Shown piece by piece: positions 21,437 through 34,300 of a DNA stretch of 64,000 nt. Origin of the DNA: Mesostigma viride (taxonomy: Eukaryota; Streptophyta; Mesostigmatophyceae; Mesostigmatales; Mesostigmataceae); the NCBI GenBank assembly GCA_009746045.1, contig RPFO01000744.1, positions 321,001 to 385,000 on the forward strand, in the 5' to 3' direction. Every line of letters begins with the position of its first letter. The stretch's first letter is position 1. The position numbers and the translations under genes are program-made. The notes under the pieces are model-generated. The model did no database searches and was not told the DNA's origin. It saw only the letters and a program-made list of their open reading frames with translations.

Positions 21437-24400
21437 TCGCATCGTCATCCCTCCCATTTCCTACCTCCACCCGTCAAATGGCCAAACTCGAAAAAATAGC
21501 TGCCAACACACGCACCACATTGGCGGCTGCTGTGTCATACAGCCCCTTCTCCTACCACCACCCGTCACCAGATCAAATCAAATCAAAACATTACTAGCAG
21601 CATACGCACCACGTTGGCGGCGGCCGCGTCATCGAGCCCCTTTTCCTGCGTGGTGAGCTGGCGGCTGACAGATGCGGTCGACAGGCACATGGCGACGCCC
21701 CCCAGGAGGAACAGGAGGATGACGATCATCATCGCCACCAGGAGGCCGCGGCGGCGCGACTCCTCAATGTCGCCGCGAAAGCTCGCGCGGGGCACCACGA
21801 GGGTGATGACGAGGGTCATTTCGCCATAGGGGAGGGGCGCCGTGTGTACGTAGTGGGTGCCACCCGAGGAGCCGAGCCGGGGGCTGATGGTGAAGGGCTC
21901 CGAGAGGACACGGCTTCCATAGGCGGAGAAGAGGTGCCTGGGCTCGCATAGGTGGGGTAGAGTGGCGGGGGGGGCGGGGAGATGGTATGATGTTTGGGCA
22001 TGTGGGCAGGGGTTGTGAGGGATGTGGGGCATTGGGGTAGGGGTTGTGGGTGGCCGTGGGCAGCAGAGAGCGGAAACAGGGGTGGGTAGTGGGTGAGTGA
22101 GTGGGCGAGGTTAAGAGGATATGAAGTTTGTAGGTCTAGGACAGAGGGTGGGGAGGGGAGGGGAGGGGAGGGAGGGAGGGGAGGGGAGGGGAGGGGAGGG
22201 GAGGGAGGGGAGGGGAGGGGAGGGGAGGGGGAGGGGAGGGGAGGGAGGGGAGGGGAGGGAGGGGAGGGGAGGGGAGGGGAGGGAGGGGAGGGGAGGGGAG
22301 GGGAGGGGAGGGAGGGGAGGGGAGGGGAGGGAGGGAGGGGAGGGAGGGGAGGGGAGGGAGGGGAGGGGAGGGGAGGGGAGGGGAGGGAGGGGAGGGAGGG
22401 AGGGGAGGGGAGGGGAGGGAGGGGAGGGAGGGGAGGGGAGGGAGGGAGGGGAGGGGAGGGGAGGGGAGGGGAGGGGAGGGGAGGGAGGGAGGGGAGGGGA
22501 GGGAGGGGAGGGGGGGAGGGGAGGGAGGGAGGGGAGGGGAGGGGAGGGGAGGGGAGGGAGGGGAGGGGAGGGGAGGGAAGAGTGGATGAGATGGGAAAAG
22601 CAAGCAAAAGGACACTAGAAAACATACGCACAGGCAAAGATACTAGTAAACATACTCATAAGCAGAAAGAGACTGGTAAACGTGTGCTATCGAGCCTATG
22701 CTAAAGTGTGCATCCTATGCTTGGGAATAGAAATGGGTTCTTTTAAGTGCTATGATCGGGACATACCCGCGTATTACTGTATTTATAGTACCTACGTGGT
22801 GTATCCCCAGTGTCTTGAGATGGGGACATACCCGTATATTTATAGTACCTACGTGGTGTATCCCCAGTGTCTTGAGATGGGGACATACCCGTGTTGCTCT
22901 CATGGGGATATACCACGATGGATATACCATGGCTGAAAACAGAGCACGCCATTCACCACCCGGCGTGGCAGATCCATTCGTCGCTCGGGCTCGTCGCAAA
23001 GACATGGTCCTACGCGCCACAGAAGTCCGTGACCACCAAGACTAAAACCACCCACACGCGCGGGCGCGCACGCAGAGGGCATCCCTACGCACCACGCGGC
23101 GTTGCGAGACGTGCTACTATTTCATGCTGCTCGTCGGCAGCGCGGACGAGCCACTAGCAGGAAAACTATGTGGTCAGCAACTCATCACGCAGCAATTCAC
23201 CTCTCGGCACTGAACTAGCGAGACTGTGGTCTGCGCCATCAGGTGCTCAAGTTCAACGCCAAGGGGTGGTTCTATGGGCACTACTCCCGTACGCCATCAC
23301 CAGGAACACACGAACACACATACACACACGAGAAACCGTCCACATACACAATTATCGCAAGCCAACCCGTTATCATCAGGGGCTGCCTTGCGAGCCCGTA
23401 GTACGAGAATAGACTCACCACGCGGCATGGCGTATCATGTCGTCGCTCGAGTTCATCGCCGAGAGCCGCGTGGGCACGCCCCCAGGGACCTCGGGCGGGG
23501 TGACCACGGACCCGTTGGACGCGGCCACGATCATGTAGTTGGCATCAGACGTCACGAACACGCGGCCGCCGTACAGCTGGACGAGGGAGGCTGACTGGAC
23601 GAGGCGGATGAGGCGCAGCGCGGTGCTCGTGATCGAGAGCACAGCGAGCGTCACGTTGGTCGTCGGGTCGCGGAGGGCCGACGCCATGAAGAAGGACGGC
23701 TGGCTGGTCTCCAGCTCGCTTCCTGTGTGTGTGGGTGGGGGGGGAAGTGGGGATATCAAGGAGACAACCAGCGCAGGCCAGAAGTGGGGATATGATGGTT
23801 GAAGATTGGTTGGTCAGAGAGGGGGGGGGGCAAAGTAGAAGGGGGTGAAGGGGCAAAGTGGAGGGAGGTAAAGGAAGTGGGGGTCGATGGCGAATTACGG
23901 GAATGAAACATGCAACACAATTAAAGCACAAGACAGAAATAAACGAATAACAGCACCAGAAAATACACAAAAAGCAACTAAAGGCAGGCACCAGCGCTGT
24001 GGCCCGCTGGAGGGGCCCTATAGACATTGCAAGGCCTCCCACGGCCACGTTGACGTACCCGTGACGACGCTCCACCGAATAACCCCCTTGGGGAGATGCC
24101 CCACGGACGCCCAAAGCGCCCGCTGGGCGTCCGGCACGGTTGACGGAAGATACAACGGGGCGGGCGGGTACACGTTTCTCCCCGGGCTGGTGGCATTTGT
24201 CGCGTTGTCTGGACACATGGACACCCGGCACAGCTTGACCAGGGGCCCTTCTGCTAGGGGGGCCCCCGTCTCTGGGTCTGGGACATACACATCAATCACG
24301 CTCGTCGTGTCGTTCTCGGGGCTAGTAATCGCGACCACCAAGGGCTGTCCTAACATGGCGGCGGCGGGACCGCCCCGCCGGTATCCCGCCACCAACTCGT

Positions 24401-26094
24401 CGGCCGTGACCACGTGGAGCGTGGTTATCTCCTTGAAGGTCGAGAAGGTGGCCCAGAGCGAGGTGAGCACGGGCCCGCCCAGCCCCTTGCGCGTGTAGTC
24501 GTGCGCGAGGCCTCCCAGCATGGTCGTAAGGCTGGTCATGCCAAAGGAGAGTGCGGTGAGGAAATCCTGCACGACATGGAGGAAGAGCGATGAGGAAGAG
24601 GGAGTTCGGGGTGGAAAGAAGGAAAGGCGTAAGTTGTGGGAAGCCAATGATAGAGTAGGGGTGGAAAGAAGACAGAGGTATTAAGAGGGAGGGGGAGGGG
24701 AAGCCTAGTGGGAGTGCCACTTTTAATGATAGAAAAAGATGAGAGACAGTTTCGACCGAGCAGGTAGACTGGCCACGGGTGGTGAGAAAGTCCTGCCGAA
24801 GGAAGGCAAAAGGGATGAAAGAGGCAGGGGGTGGGGTGGGCGTGGGGGAGTCTGGTGCGTGCCGTGAAGCGGGATATCAAAGGATAAAGGCAACCAAAGG
24901 AGCGAAGGGAAGCCGGCATATGGATACAAGGACAGGCCCACTAAAGTTGTTGATGATATTTTGATATTTGTATTAATCAATAACGAATTCTCAAATATGT
25001 ACTATTTATACAATAGAAAATTATTGATACTTTCGCAATTCATCAAAACAATGCAGGCAAAGAGACTAACCAGGGAAACATGGAAGAACATCCACATATC
25101 ATGACTTTACATAAATACAACTACACTACTGAGAGCGCCATGCCGAAGGTATGGCCTAGATATTTGGCAGCCGGCCATCGTGTATGACAGGTTGCCTTGC
25201 TAAGCGGCATGCACGGTGACCAGGTGACGTATAGCTGGGAGTAGCATACATTGAACAGCCACCAAATGTAACACGAAAAATCACACAAAAAAAGCATATA
25301 TTGTGTCACAGCCACAAAACGAAACATGAAAAGCAGCCACCAAACAAAAACATCAATAAAAGCCACCAAACGGGACACGGACGCCAGTCACACACAGGAA
25401 TAGGGGAGACCCTGGGATGCCTCCACCTGCTTCTGCTTGGAGATGGGCGATCGATCAAGGCCCACAGGCTGCTACTTGCCGAACACACATACTTAGATCC
25501 TCTTGCTCAAAGATATTCTCTAGCTACCGTCACTATGAGATCTTCAAACCGTGCTGTACCTCCCCCTCCTTGGCCTTTAAAGAAACCCAGTGTTCACCTT
25601 GGTTCGGAAACCAGATACCCGAAAGAAGATACAACTTCCCCAACGCCCCAACGAGCTTGTGAAGTTAAATGTTGATTAATCTATGTAGAATGTAGGTTAC
25701 TAGGTTTCGCATAGGCAGCGGTGGCCTCACGCGGCCAAAAAGGCTGGAATAATGCACTTGCCTTTACTTCGTTTAATAATGTCGACATCTCGTCATTCCG
25801 CAGCTCCGCCGACATGTCATCAAAAGACTCGTTCGTGGCATTCACGGAGATCATCCACGTCATGATTGCCGTAAGCATGATCACCGCGCAGATGACCAGC
25901 AGGAGGATCAGGCGGGCTTTGATCATTACCAGGCGACGTGAAATCGATATCCTAAGAGAGAAAAGCGTGGGGGCCTTCCGAGGGCGGTGCGCTTTCTCTT
26001 GACTTGCAATCTCTTCCGGCCCTTGTCCACCCGTAGTTGGCGTAAACTCATCCGGCCGTGTCTCTAGGATAACTAGTGAAGCAGGCTTAGCCAT
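13784..26094 (-). CDS. Two-transmembrane sensor cyclic-nucleotide phosphodiesterase (class I PDE), about 12 exons
   Basis: It hydrolyses 3',5'-cyclic nucleotides to 5'-nucleotides at a membrane. Model exons (minus): 26094-25768, 24566-24059, 23722-23419, 21937-21610, 20937-19697, 19403-19243, 18741-18605, 18082-17889, 17260-17187, 16047-15974, 14623-14577, 13891-13784. All have AG/GT borders. Phases agree except exon 10 to 11, where V plus one base is missing; a 4-nt microexon, another donor or a sequence error could explain it. With that the protein is about 1168 aa. TM1 is at about 61-83, a probable extracellular sensor (Cache-like, N-glycosylation motifs) at about 85-440, and TM2 ([20 protein letters not shown]) at about 445. 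A disordered G/N/S linker precedes the catalytic domain: [11 protein letters not shown] and HDYKHPG (metal site), [52 protein letters not shown]. The C terminus is LFESWVT / [11 protein letters not shown]. Introns are rich in microsatellites and exon-edge duplications. Confidence 0.85.
13998..14236. repeat. Poly-C, GCGGCC and (CCGCAT)n hexamer repeat in PDE last intron
   Basis: A run of about 25 C is followed by alternating CGCGGC, then CCCAACCGCAT units, then about 22 CCGCAT hexamers. It is open in all frames, which makes spurious long ORFs. Confidence 0.9.
14350..14480. repeat. Minisatellite, unit CTATACTAGTG
   Basis: About ten degenerate copies of a 10-12 bp unit lie in the intron before the last PDE exon. 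Confidence 0.8.
16174..16279. repeat. (GA)n microsatellite
   Basis: About 50 GA dinucleotides with one interruption, between PDE exon 10 and exon 9. Confidence 0.95.
16795..17085. repeat. Minisatellite with unit AGTATCACTGTAATAAACTG
   Basis: About ten degenerate copies of a unit of 20-30 bp in the same PDE intron, AT-rich against a GC-rich background. Confidence 0.85.
21370..21432. repeat. (CA)n microsatellite
   Basis: About 31 CA units in the PDE intron between exons 5 and 4, inside an exon-edge duplication array. Confidence 0.95.
22149..22577. repeat. Pure purine (GGGGA/GGGA)n tract of about 430 bp
   Basis: An uninterrupted G/A strand with GGGGA and GGGA units in a PDE intron. It has strong mirror symmetry and is a candidate for triplex or G-quadruplex structure. 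Confidence 0.95.
22755..22905. repeat. Tandem repeat, unit about 61 bp, about 2.5 copies
   Basis: Units run from GGGACATACCCG through TACCTACGTGGTGTATCCCC to TGTCTTGAGAT. The second and third differ at few bases. Confidence 0.85.
23757..23780 (-). mobile_element. R-family micro-insertion, 24 bp, 13-bp target duplication
   Basis: The insert starts CAAGGAGACAACCAGCGC on the plus strand. It is flanked by perfect GAAGTGGGGATAT at 23744-23756 and 23781-23793. It lies in the PDE intron between exons 3 and 2. Confidence 0.85.
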
Positions 26095-28335
26095 AATTGT
26101 AATATCAACGAATACTTATCCGCAGTCGCGGAAGCCTGTGACCTTCAAGGAAGGGAGTTCTATACAGGGGATGATAGGGCCAGGAAAAGAAGATCTCGTT
26201 GACACATTGGGCTTCTGAGACACACAGACTCCGCATTTCCCCCAGAAAATCCAAGCCCGGGAACGAACGAGACCCTACCGGGCACATGGCCACGACATTC
26301 ACGCCCGCCCACAAGCATCATCAAGGAGACAACCAGCACAAGCATCATGCTTGCAAGCTCAACCAACCATGTCGTACACCCAACATTACAAACAACGAAC
26401 CCGTTCGCCAAGTTCACTGCGTGTCCATCGCATCCACAGATCGGCGGCCTTTTCTCACTAAATTATCCCTGGCCCGCGGCAACCTTAAGCCACTTGCAAA
26501 CCAACGGCCATGTTCTAAAAAGCATGCCACTTCTGGGCAAACGTCATTTCTGCCGTGTCTTTACAAATGTGGCTATGGCGGCGGACGCTACGTTGACAGC
26601 TAACAGCTCTGATGATCAAACTGCGTCCGACAAGAAAATGTCGCCTAAATTTTACAAGTAGCTGGCCCATGCCGTCGTCCATCGCGTGTGGGATCTCTAG
26701 ATATATTCGCCGGCAACTGGCTTTCTCAGCAATTTGCCCGTTTCTGGGTGCAGCCTTTCGTGCGCATTTATGACAATGAACAGGTGTGGGGCGGGCGCTA
26801 GCTATGCGCGGAACAAGTGGCACTAGTACTGCACTTTTTGGGACTTGATGGAAGAATGAAGAAATGCTTTGTTCAGGCAGGTTCTGTTAATGATTCGGGC
26901 AATATAATCCAGCAGGTTGCGGGCTAGTAACCAATGGTCATCAAGCAATGTTTAATGGCCTGGCAGCCTGCAGGCATAATTACCACCTCCATGCCGCCCG
27001 GTTGGAATATATTATACTTTGGAGTTGGGAACCCAGCAGTAGGTAGAGCGGTTACTACTTTGCAACCGGTACATATGGCACGTCAGCCTGTCAGTCAGTA
27101 CTCAGAGGTACCAGCCGCATAATAACCACGCCGCACTATAACCGAAGAAGCGGCGGTTGGACGGCGTGCTGACTGCGGAGGCGCAAATATGGACAACCAC
27201 GGCGGCCATAAACGAAGATCCCAGGAGATTCTCGCCAAGTTGAGGGGAATATTGTATCCGTCCTTATTACGCCATGCACGCTTGTTGTACGTTCCCAAAA
27301 GGAGTAACTGACTGATTGATGACTGAACTGGCTCTTTACAAAATTTGATGCCCCGCCTTGGCCCCGCCCTGGCCCCGCTGGCTGTTTGAACCCTTGACCA
27401 GCACTGAACCAGCAGGCAAAAGCAGGCACATGATTGGTAGGTTCTGCACACGTGCTGTGTTCGAAACTATTTCACGTGTAATCCCACGCCGGTCATGCCG
27501 TATGAGCCCGACGACTTTCTAGATTCGCTAGCAAGCAAGGGGGAGAAGGGTGGAGCCTAGTGCGGCCGAGTGGCGGAGGACATTTCTGATTTCGCAGGCC
27601 ATCCTTATGGTTGCGAATATGCGCAAATTCGGTGGATTCTGGATGCATGGGTTACAGTTTAACGTACGGTTTCCCCGAGGTCCTTCAACCCTGTTATTGT
27701 CGTACCATCCTAACCACAGAGTCAGGTGTTTTGCGCCAAGATCCACCGCTCGTTTAGTAGAAGCCAATGGAAATGCTAACATTGCGTCCCCTCTTCAAGC
27801 GCTGTCCAAATAAATTGGCTTCGCTGGGGCTTAGCAGGGATTAACTACTGGCTATATTTGGAATAAACGTACACCTATTTACCTGGAAAATTGGCTTCGC
27901 TGACTCTTCGCAAACTCTACAGTAGACTATCCCCGGATAATTATCAATGGAAATAAACAACACCCATTACTCCGGGGAAAATTGGCTTCGCAAATTCTTC
28001 GAAATTGCTCCGCCAGTGCAAAACTGCAAACAAGAAAATTGCAAAAAGATACATATTCCTAGACGGTGAATCCAAGCCGATGACGACAGCCAACTGAAGT
28101 TTATTAGGGTGCCGGCTCTGGACACTGGAGCCGAATGAACAAGGTTTATTGTATTGTAAAATGCTGCAGATTCCCCCCCCCACCGCCATAGGTCTCCATT
28201 ACCTGGCGCCACGGTCCATTGCGTGCATCCCTGCTTGGTTAATTGAGGCTGGCGGATTTCTAGGCATACTGTAAGATGCTTCTTCAGTGTCCCCGGCCAT
28301 GCGGCAGGTTCTCCTCTTGCGTATGTGATTAGACT
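26095..28335. other. Divergent intergenic region between PDE and HAUS1
   Basis: It should hold both promoters. It contains the R micro-insertion at 26322 and a tandem duplication of about 90 bp around AAAATTGGCTTCGC (27826, 27888 and 27976). No gene is recognised. Confidence 0.4.
26322..26336 (-). mobile_element. R-family micro-insertion, 15 bp, 12-bp target duplication
   Basis: The insert CAAGGAGACAACCAG is flanked by perfect CACAAGCATCAT at 26310-26321 and 26337-26348. It lies upstream of the PDE start codon. Confidence 0.85.
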
Positions 28336-31300
28336 ATGGAGCCCGATAGCCAAAAGCTCGAATACGTTAAACTGTGGCTGCAAGACGCTTTTCGAGAATC
28401 AGGAGCGAAGGTAGTGCCTGGCTTTGAGTGCACGCGCAGAACGGTAAGTCACCTTCATGACCTGGCCACAAGCAGCCGCGCCCGCACGCGCACCGCCAAA
28501 CTGCTTGCCGAGGAAATGCGGGACAGGACGGCAGAGTACCGCTGCGAGAGTAAGTATATTTTGGCCCGTTGCATGTTACTCCTTTCCACTAGGTTCGCCA
28601 ACGTCTACTTCTGCCACGCGAACTTGCCGAAACCGATCCTCGACCTACCAAAGCCCCGCGCGCACGCCTCACGGCTTTGCTTAGCTGTGCATGTAGCTAG
28701 GTTCCTTTTACCCGCATGTCAAGAACAACATACGGGCACGAAATCCTATAGGAGGAGTAAATTCCCTATTTTCGTCACGATTGCTCCATATCTTTCGCTC
28801 ACCTATCTGCTCGTGTCGCCACATTTCTAATTCCCGCATAGCCCCTCCCCCCCCCCTCCCCTCCCTCCCTCCCTCCTTCAAGCTCCCAATCGCCCCTTCT
28901 TCTCTCCCCTTTTTCTTGGCTATAGAAAAGACCATGATGATCCATGTGCCCCGTGTGCCCAATAGCTGTGGTCGAGCAGAGGGTGGGGTGACCCTCGCAT
29001 AGGTTATGTGGAACACCTTGTTTGTGTCCAAGCAAGGGGGGGGCGTGCCGCATGCTGCGGGAGACACCGTATGCACCCTAGTGGTAACTGGGATCGCGCT
29101 CGCTTATGCTATGTGAGACGCCCTAGTTTATTTAGCGGAGGGGACCAGTCGTCCTGCGTCCGCCACAGCCACGTCAACATGTGTTCTTCTGGCACCTGCA
29201 GCTTCCCTTAAAACAAGGAAAACAAAACTTTCTTTTTTATAAAAAGAAATAACAGCCGCGCCTCCAAATCTGCGCTTGCAGACAGAGCACGCTGCGGCCT
29301 GGCCCCCTGGTGGGGAGACATGCCTGGGAGGTGCCCCCCCTCCTCATCGGATTCTAGAGGTCGACACGTCGGTTTTGCCTATGCAATTCGCCGTCTGTTT
29401 AACCGCCCTTTAAACATCTCTTCAGTCAACCATCGTGCGTTGAGTTTCTTGTCCGAATGTCCCCATGACAGTCTACGGAAGCCCTTGGTCCAACGTGATC
29501 TTTCTTCGCTTTGAGCAGTGACAGGGTTTGATGAGTCTAGGGTTTGATGAGTCCTTTCCTTGATCCACCGATTGCGGCTCCATCTGTGGATCTCTGCACC
29601 CGCCCGCGCAGCCGCCCGCCTGAATGAGCTGCTGCGGTTGGTCGGGATCGAGCCGTGCCAGCTGTCGCGCTCCGGCCGCGCCAGCGTGGCGACCATCGCG
29701 GGGGGGGCGGACGCGCTGGACCTGAGGGCCACGGATGAGGCGAGCTTTGCGCTTGCACTGGCAGACACAACACTGAGGTGTGTACCTGTAGCACTGACGT
29801 TATATCTGTAACACTGAGGGTTGTACCACAGGAGTATTGGCCAGTTATGCTCTGGTGGGGGGTCTGGTTAGGTTGTTCCAAGCCCCGTCGCCCGAAGTAT
29901 ATGAGTTGCAAGAGCTATGCTTTGCCTAGCGAGGCACACTCCCACTTGTTTGTCCGCAGGCAAATGTTTCCCCCCATTGGATGTCTCTGATGATTCTTTT
30001 GCCACCCCTTCCCGATTCTTTTGCCACCCCTTCCCATCCTTTTGACACCCCCTTCCCAAATTTCCTCCCAGTAGCATGCCTTCATCAGTATCGCATGCCT
30101 TTGTCAGGATTTCAAGTACCACTTCAGAAACATAGGTCTCTAACTCTTTAGTAACAAACATAGGTCTCTAACTCTGTAGTAACAAACATAGGTCTCTAAC
30201 TCTGTAGTAACAAACATAGGTCTCTATCTCTGTAGTAACAAACATAGGTCTCTAACTCTTTAGTAACAAACATAGGTCTCTAACTCTGTAGTAACAAACA
30301 TAGGTCTCTCCCGTGAGTTATTGTCGGAATCTTTCTCTTCAACCCCCCACCCCCCCACACACACATACCCCCACCGTCCCTCCTTTTCATGGTTTCTTTT
30401 TCCTCTGGTCTCTTTTCCTCCAGGACGCATGAGGCGGAGGACCGCCACCTGGCCTCCCAGCAGGCCTCGCGCGCGTCCCTGGCAGGCACCCGATCCGCCA
30501 TCACCCAGCTGGGGGAGCTCAAGCGGGTGGCAGCTGCCTGCGAGATGGATGCTGCCGCCGCAGAGTCGCAGCTGCTGTACAAGAAGAGCAACCTGCGCAC
30601 GCTGGCAGACAAGGATTCCCAGTATCAGCAGGAGCTGCTCAACTTCAAGGTGGGTGATTCCCTAAACACCATACATGCCCCCCCCCAATAAAGACACAAA
30701 TAGACTTTGGCGCTTTGTTACTGCAACAGACCCTACACCCGAAAACAGCAGGCGCAGGATCTGCTCCACTTCAAGTTGGGTGGTTCCCCAAACGCCATAC
30801 ACCCACCCCCAAACACCGACCACACTTTGTCGCTATGTTATTAGAATACACCCTGCCTGCAACACTACCACCAAGGGCGGCTCAGACTTGGTGTGAGGAG
30901 GAGCTGGCCTTATCACCTACAACAGTGGCAATCGTGCCAAACTATTGAGTTGGTTTAGAAGACCCTACACACTGCACAGTACCAGCAAGGCTCGCTGCAT
31001 GAGCTGCTCTACAAGAGCTGGTCACCCGGTATCAAGGTGACCCTCGAACCTTACTTACTACAGCAGGTTGACTTGCCTTATTAACCACAGCAGGACTCTA
31101 TCGCAGGTTTGGGCCCCCTCGTGCTGATGAAAACCCTGGCTCGTCATTGCGGCAGTTAATGGTTTAAAACGTTGCTTGTTGGGGCATCTCGTTATCCACG
31201 TGCCATGCGCCAGCAGCGAATGCTCCAGGCAAGAGGACCCGATGTGCGCGTGCTGCGTATGCTTCACATCCATCGCTTGTTGTACATCTGCTTCAAGCGA

Positions 31301-34300
31301 CATGCAAAGGATCCTCCACATGAGGGTGCCATCACACACAGCACCCATCACACACACACACACACACACACACATGGCAGCGTTGTCCTGCCCATGCGAT
31401 ACCTGGTGTTGGGATTCCTTGTTTTATGGTGGGACTGAACTCCTTGTTTGATGGTGGGACTAAACAGTCGTGCCCAACGCCCTTGTGCCATGCGTGAGCC
31501 GAGGATGAAGACGGTACCCACCCACCCGCCCGCCCGCCCACCCACCCACCCACCCACCCGCCCACCCACCCACCCACCCACCTACCCACCCCTCCACCAC
31601 CCACCCACCCACCCACCCACCCACCCACCCACCCACCCACCCACCCACCCACCCACCCACCCACCCACCCACCCACCCACCCACCCACCCACCCACCCAC
31701 CCACCCACCCACCCACCCACCCACCCACCCACCCACCTACCCACCCCTCCACCACCCACCCACCCACCCACCCACCCACCCACTCACCCACCCACCCACC
31801 CACCCACCCACCCACCCACCCACCCACCCACCCACCCACCCACCCACCCACCCACCCACCCACCCACCCACCCACCCACCCACCCACCCACCCACCCACC
31901 CACCCACCCACCCACCCACCCACCCACCCATTGCGTGCTGTGTTTCACTGTGATTGACATGCAGAGAATGCTCCCTACGAGTATGCTACCACGCGCTCAC
32001 CTAACCACCTAACCCTGCGCACGTGATGTGGCGTCTGTCAGCAGAGGATGCTACAGATGAGCGGCTACCAGCCGCACGCGCGCCACAGCGCCCTCACCGA
32101 GATGGCATCGCGGCTCGCCACGCTGGAAGCATCGGTCGCGTCGCTGCAGGCGCAGCGGCTGTCCTATAAGGATCTACCGCCGGTGGGTGGATATCTCGTT
32201 TTCTATCCATCTAGTTTTCATGTAGTTTGCTGCTGCCCTGCAGGGACCTAAGAACTGGTGGGCTATTCTTTATCAACTGGGAATTTCGTTTTTCTCTAAT
32301 CTTGTTTGTTTTCTGGTTGTTGTTTAAGGTGAGGGTCCTATGCCAGACCCTCTAAAACCATATCATGGAATAACATGCAGGGCTGACCTGGGGGTACCCA
32401 AAAGATTATTTTGACATGTAAATGGGATGTGTGCGGGGTCATCCCACCACTTGTGGAGGGTGGTACACACTGTTTAGACGCCGCTATTGTGCTAAACATA
32501 GCAAAAGACGCCATCTATGACGCATTCTGCCTAGGACAACTGGGGCATCATTTTGCCCCCAAAAGTCATTCCCAAATAAATGCCTGAATTGGCAAAACTT
32601 CTACCTAACTGGAACTATGAATTCATGAGTATTCAGTAAGTTACTATTTCCCCCCCCAAAGGGTCCTTTTTGGGGCTGGAAAAATATATCAAATCAGTCA
32701 CACATGATAATGGCCAGGGAGTCATAGACAAATACTAGGCAAAGGCAAACATCATCCCACAAAGTTTGAGCTCATTCTGACTACAAACGTGGGAGGAGTA
32801 GCGTTTGGCAGTTGGCCACCTGTGCAGGCGCTAAGGAAGGCAATAGTGAGTACTAAGGCACATGAACACTTCCTACGGCATCCATCCGTGCCCAATGTGA
32901 CCACAACATGCAAGGAGGTGGCTGGGCACCTCATGTGCCCTTACCTTACCTCGGCACAGGCAACCGTATGTGTGTGTGCATAGCAATGAGTCAGATAGCT
33001 CTACATGGCTAGCCAACACTTCAAAAGCATATCCCAGGTTTATGGTGTGAGCACCATACCAAAACCAAGCTGTTCAATGCACATACACCATAGAAAGCCA
33101 TATCCCGTGATTGCCCAACCAAGGGGAGCAACAGACAGTCCACAGAGAAAGCATACTAATCATACGTGCTGCGTGCCAGGGCTTGTAACCATGGTCAGCT
33201 TGCCTTGCTAGCATATGATAGGGCTCTCCCTGAATTAAGTGGGAGAGAGGCCAGCAAACAATGATAATCCCAACCTACATGCAGTTCCACCCATGCAGTA
33301 TGCCCCTCAGAACACCCACTATCGCCTTTCTTTCCAGCACAATTGCTTGCTTAGGAACAACCTCGAGCTTGTGAGCCGCTAAGCACACTGAAGCCGCTGC
33401 TAAGAAACGCTGCGTCAATATTCGCATAAAATTGAGTGCTGTTCGCAAACTCCTTCCAAGAAACCACGCAACAAATCCCTGACAACGTGCCGACATGCCA
33501 CGGCTCACGGTTTGGTACGTCCCATCCATGCAACGTAGATAAAATCACTGAAAGCTGCCAGGAATCTGGCGATGCGCAGCGCGGAAGGGCATGCCGTACC
33601 TGGCGCTAAGTACAAGAAAAGAAGCAGAAAACTTGCGTTGATAACCCTTTAATAACGCGAAACATTTATAAGGTGACGCTTATCACACGATCGTACCATC
33701 ACCGGCATTGTCCTTCGCCCAGCGGCGCAAGAAAGACCAACCTTCCATGGAAAGATAATACGCGCATTCCGCGGGCCTTGAGAGTGTTTTAGCAATAATG
33801 ACGGAAATCTTGCCAAAACCCAGCAAATCTTTTTAAGCTTTACTGAATGCAATGTAAACGCATCCTTGACGCTCATCGAAGCCCATAATACCTGACAATC
33901 GCTGCCGCTAGCGTGCATTCTAATTTATTCCTTGCGACTCAAATTTCAGATTGGACCCCTGTGGCGATGGTGGTAAAAAAATTAATCGACATTCCCAAAC
34001 GCACAAACTCCGCTATGTGATAACATCATAAACTAATCATCTTTAAGATTCGCGCAATGTCTCTGCATTCCGTGTGCTATCTTTGTCTAGTTTTCCTGAA
34101 AACACGTCGTCATTTTCTCCCTTTGCTGCGGCCCATTGGTAGAATGCTGGGTAGAAGTCCTCAGGTGGAGGCTATTGCCCCTGAGGATAGCCGCTGCACG
34201 ACCGCCTCGTCTGCCATTACAGCTCAGATAGACAGTAGAGGACAGCTCAGATGAGGCTTATATCCCCCTCGAGTGACTATATGGTTGGGGCATGATGCAG

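Noticed and set aside
22960-23009. Candidate 50-nt PDE exon reading [14 protein letters not shown]
   Set aside because: It is a degenerate duplicate of the exon 3 end ([14 protein letters not shown]) and would break the phase; skipping it gives an in-frame join to exon 4.
31332-31957. Long GGWV and PPTH repeat ORFs
   Set aside because: Frames of the (CCCA)n array in a HAUS1 intron, not genes.
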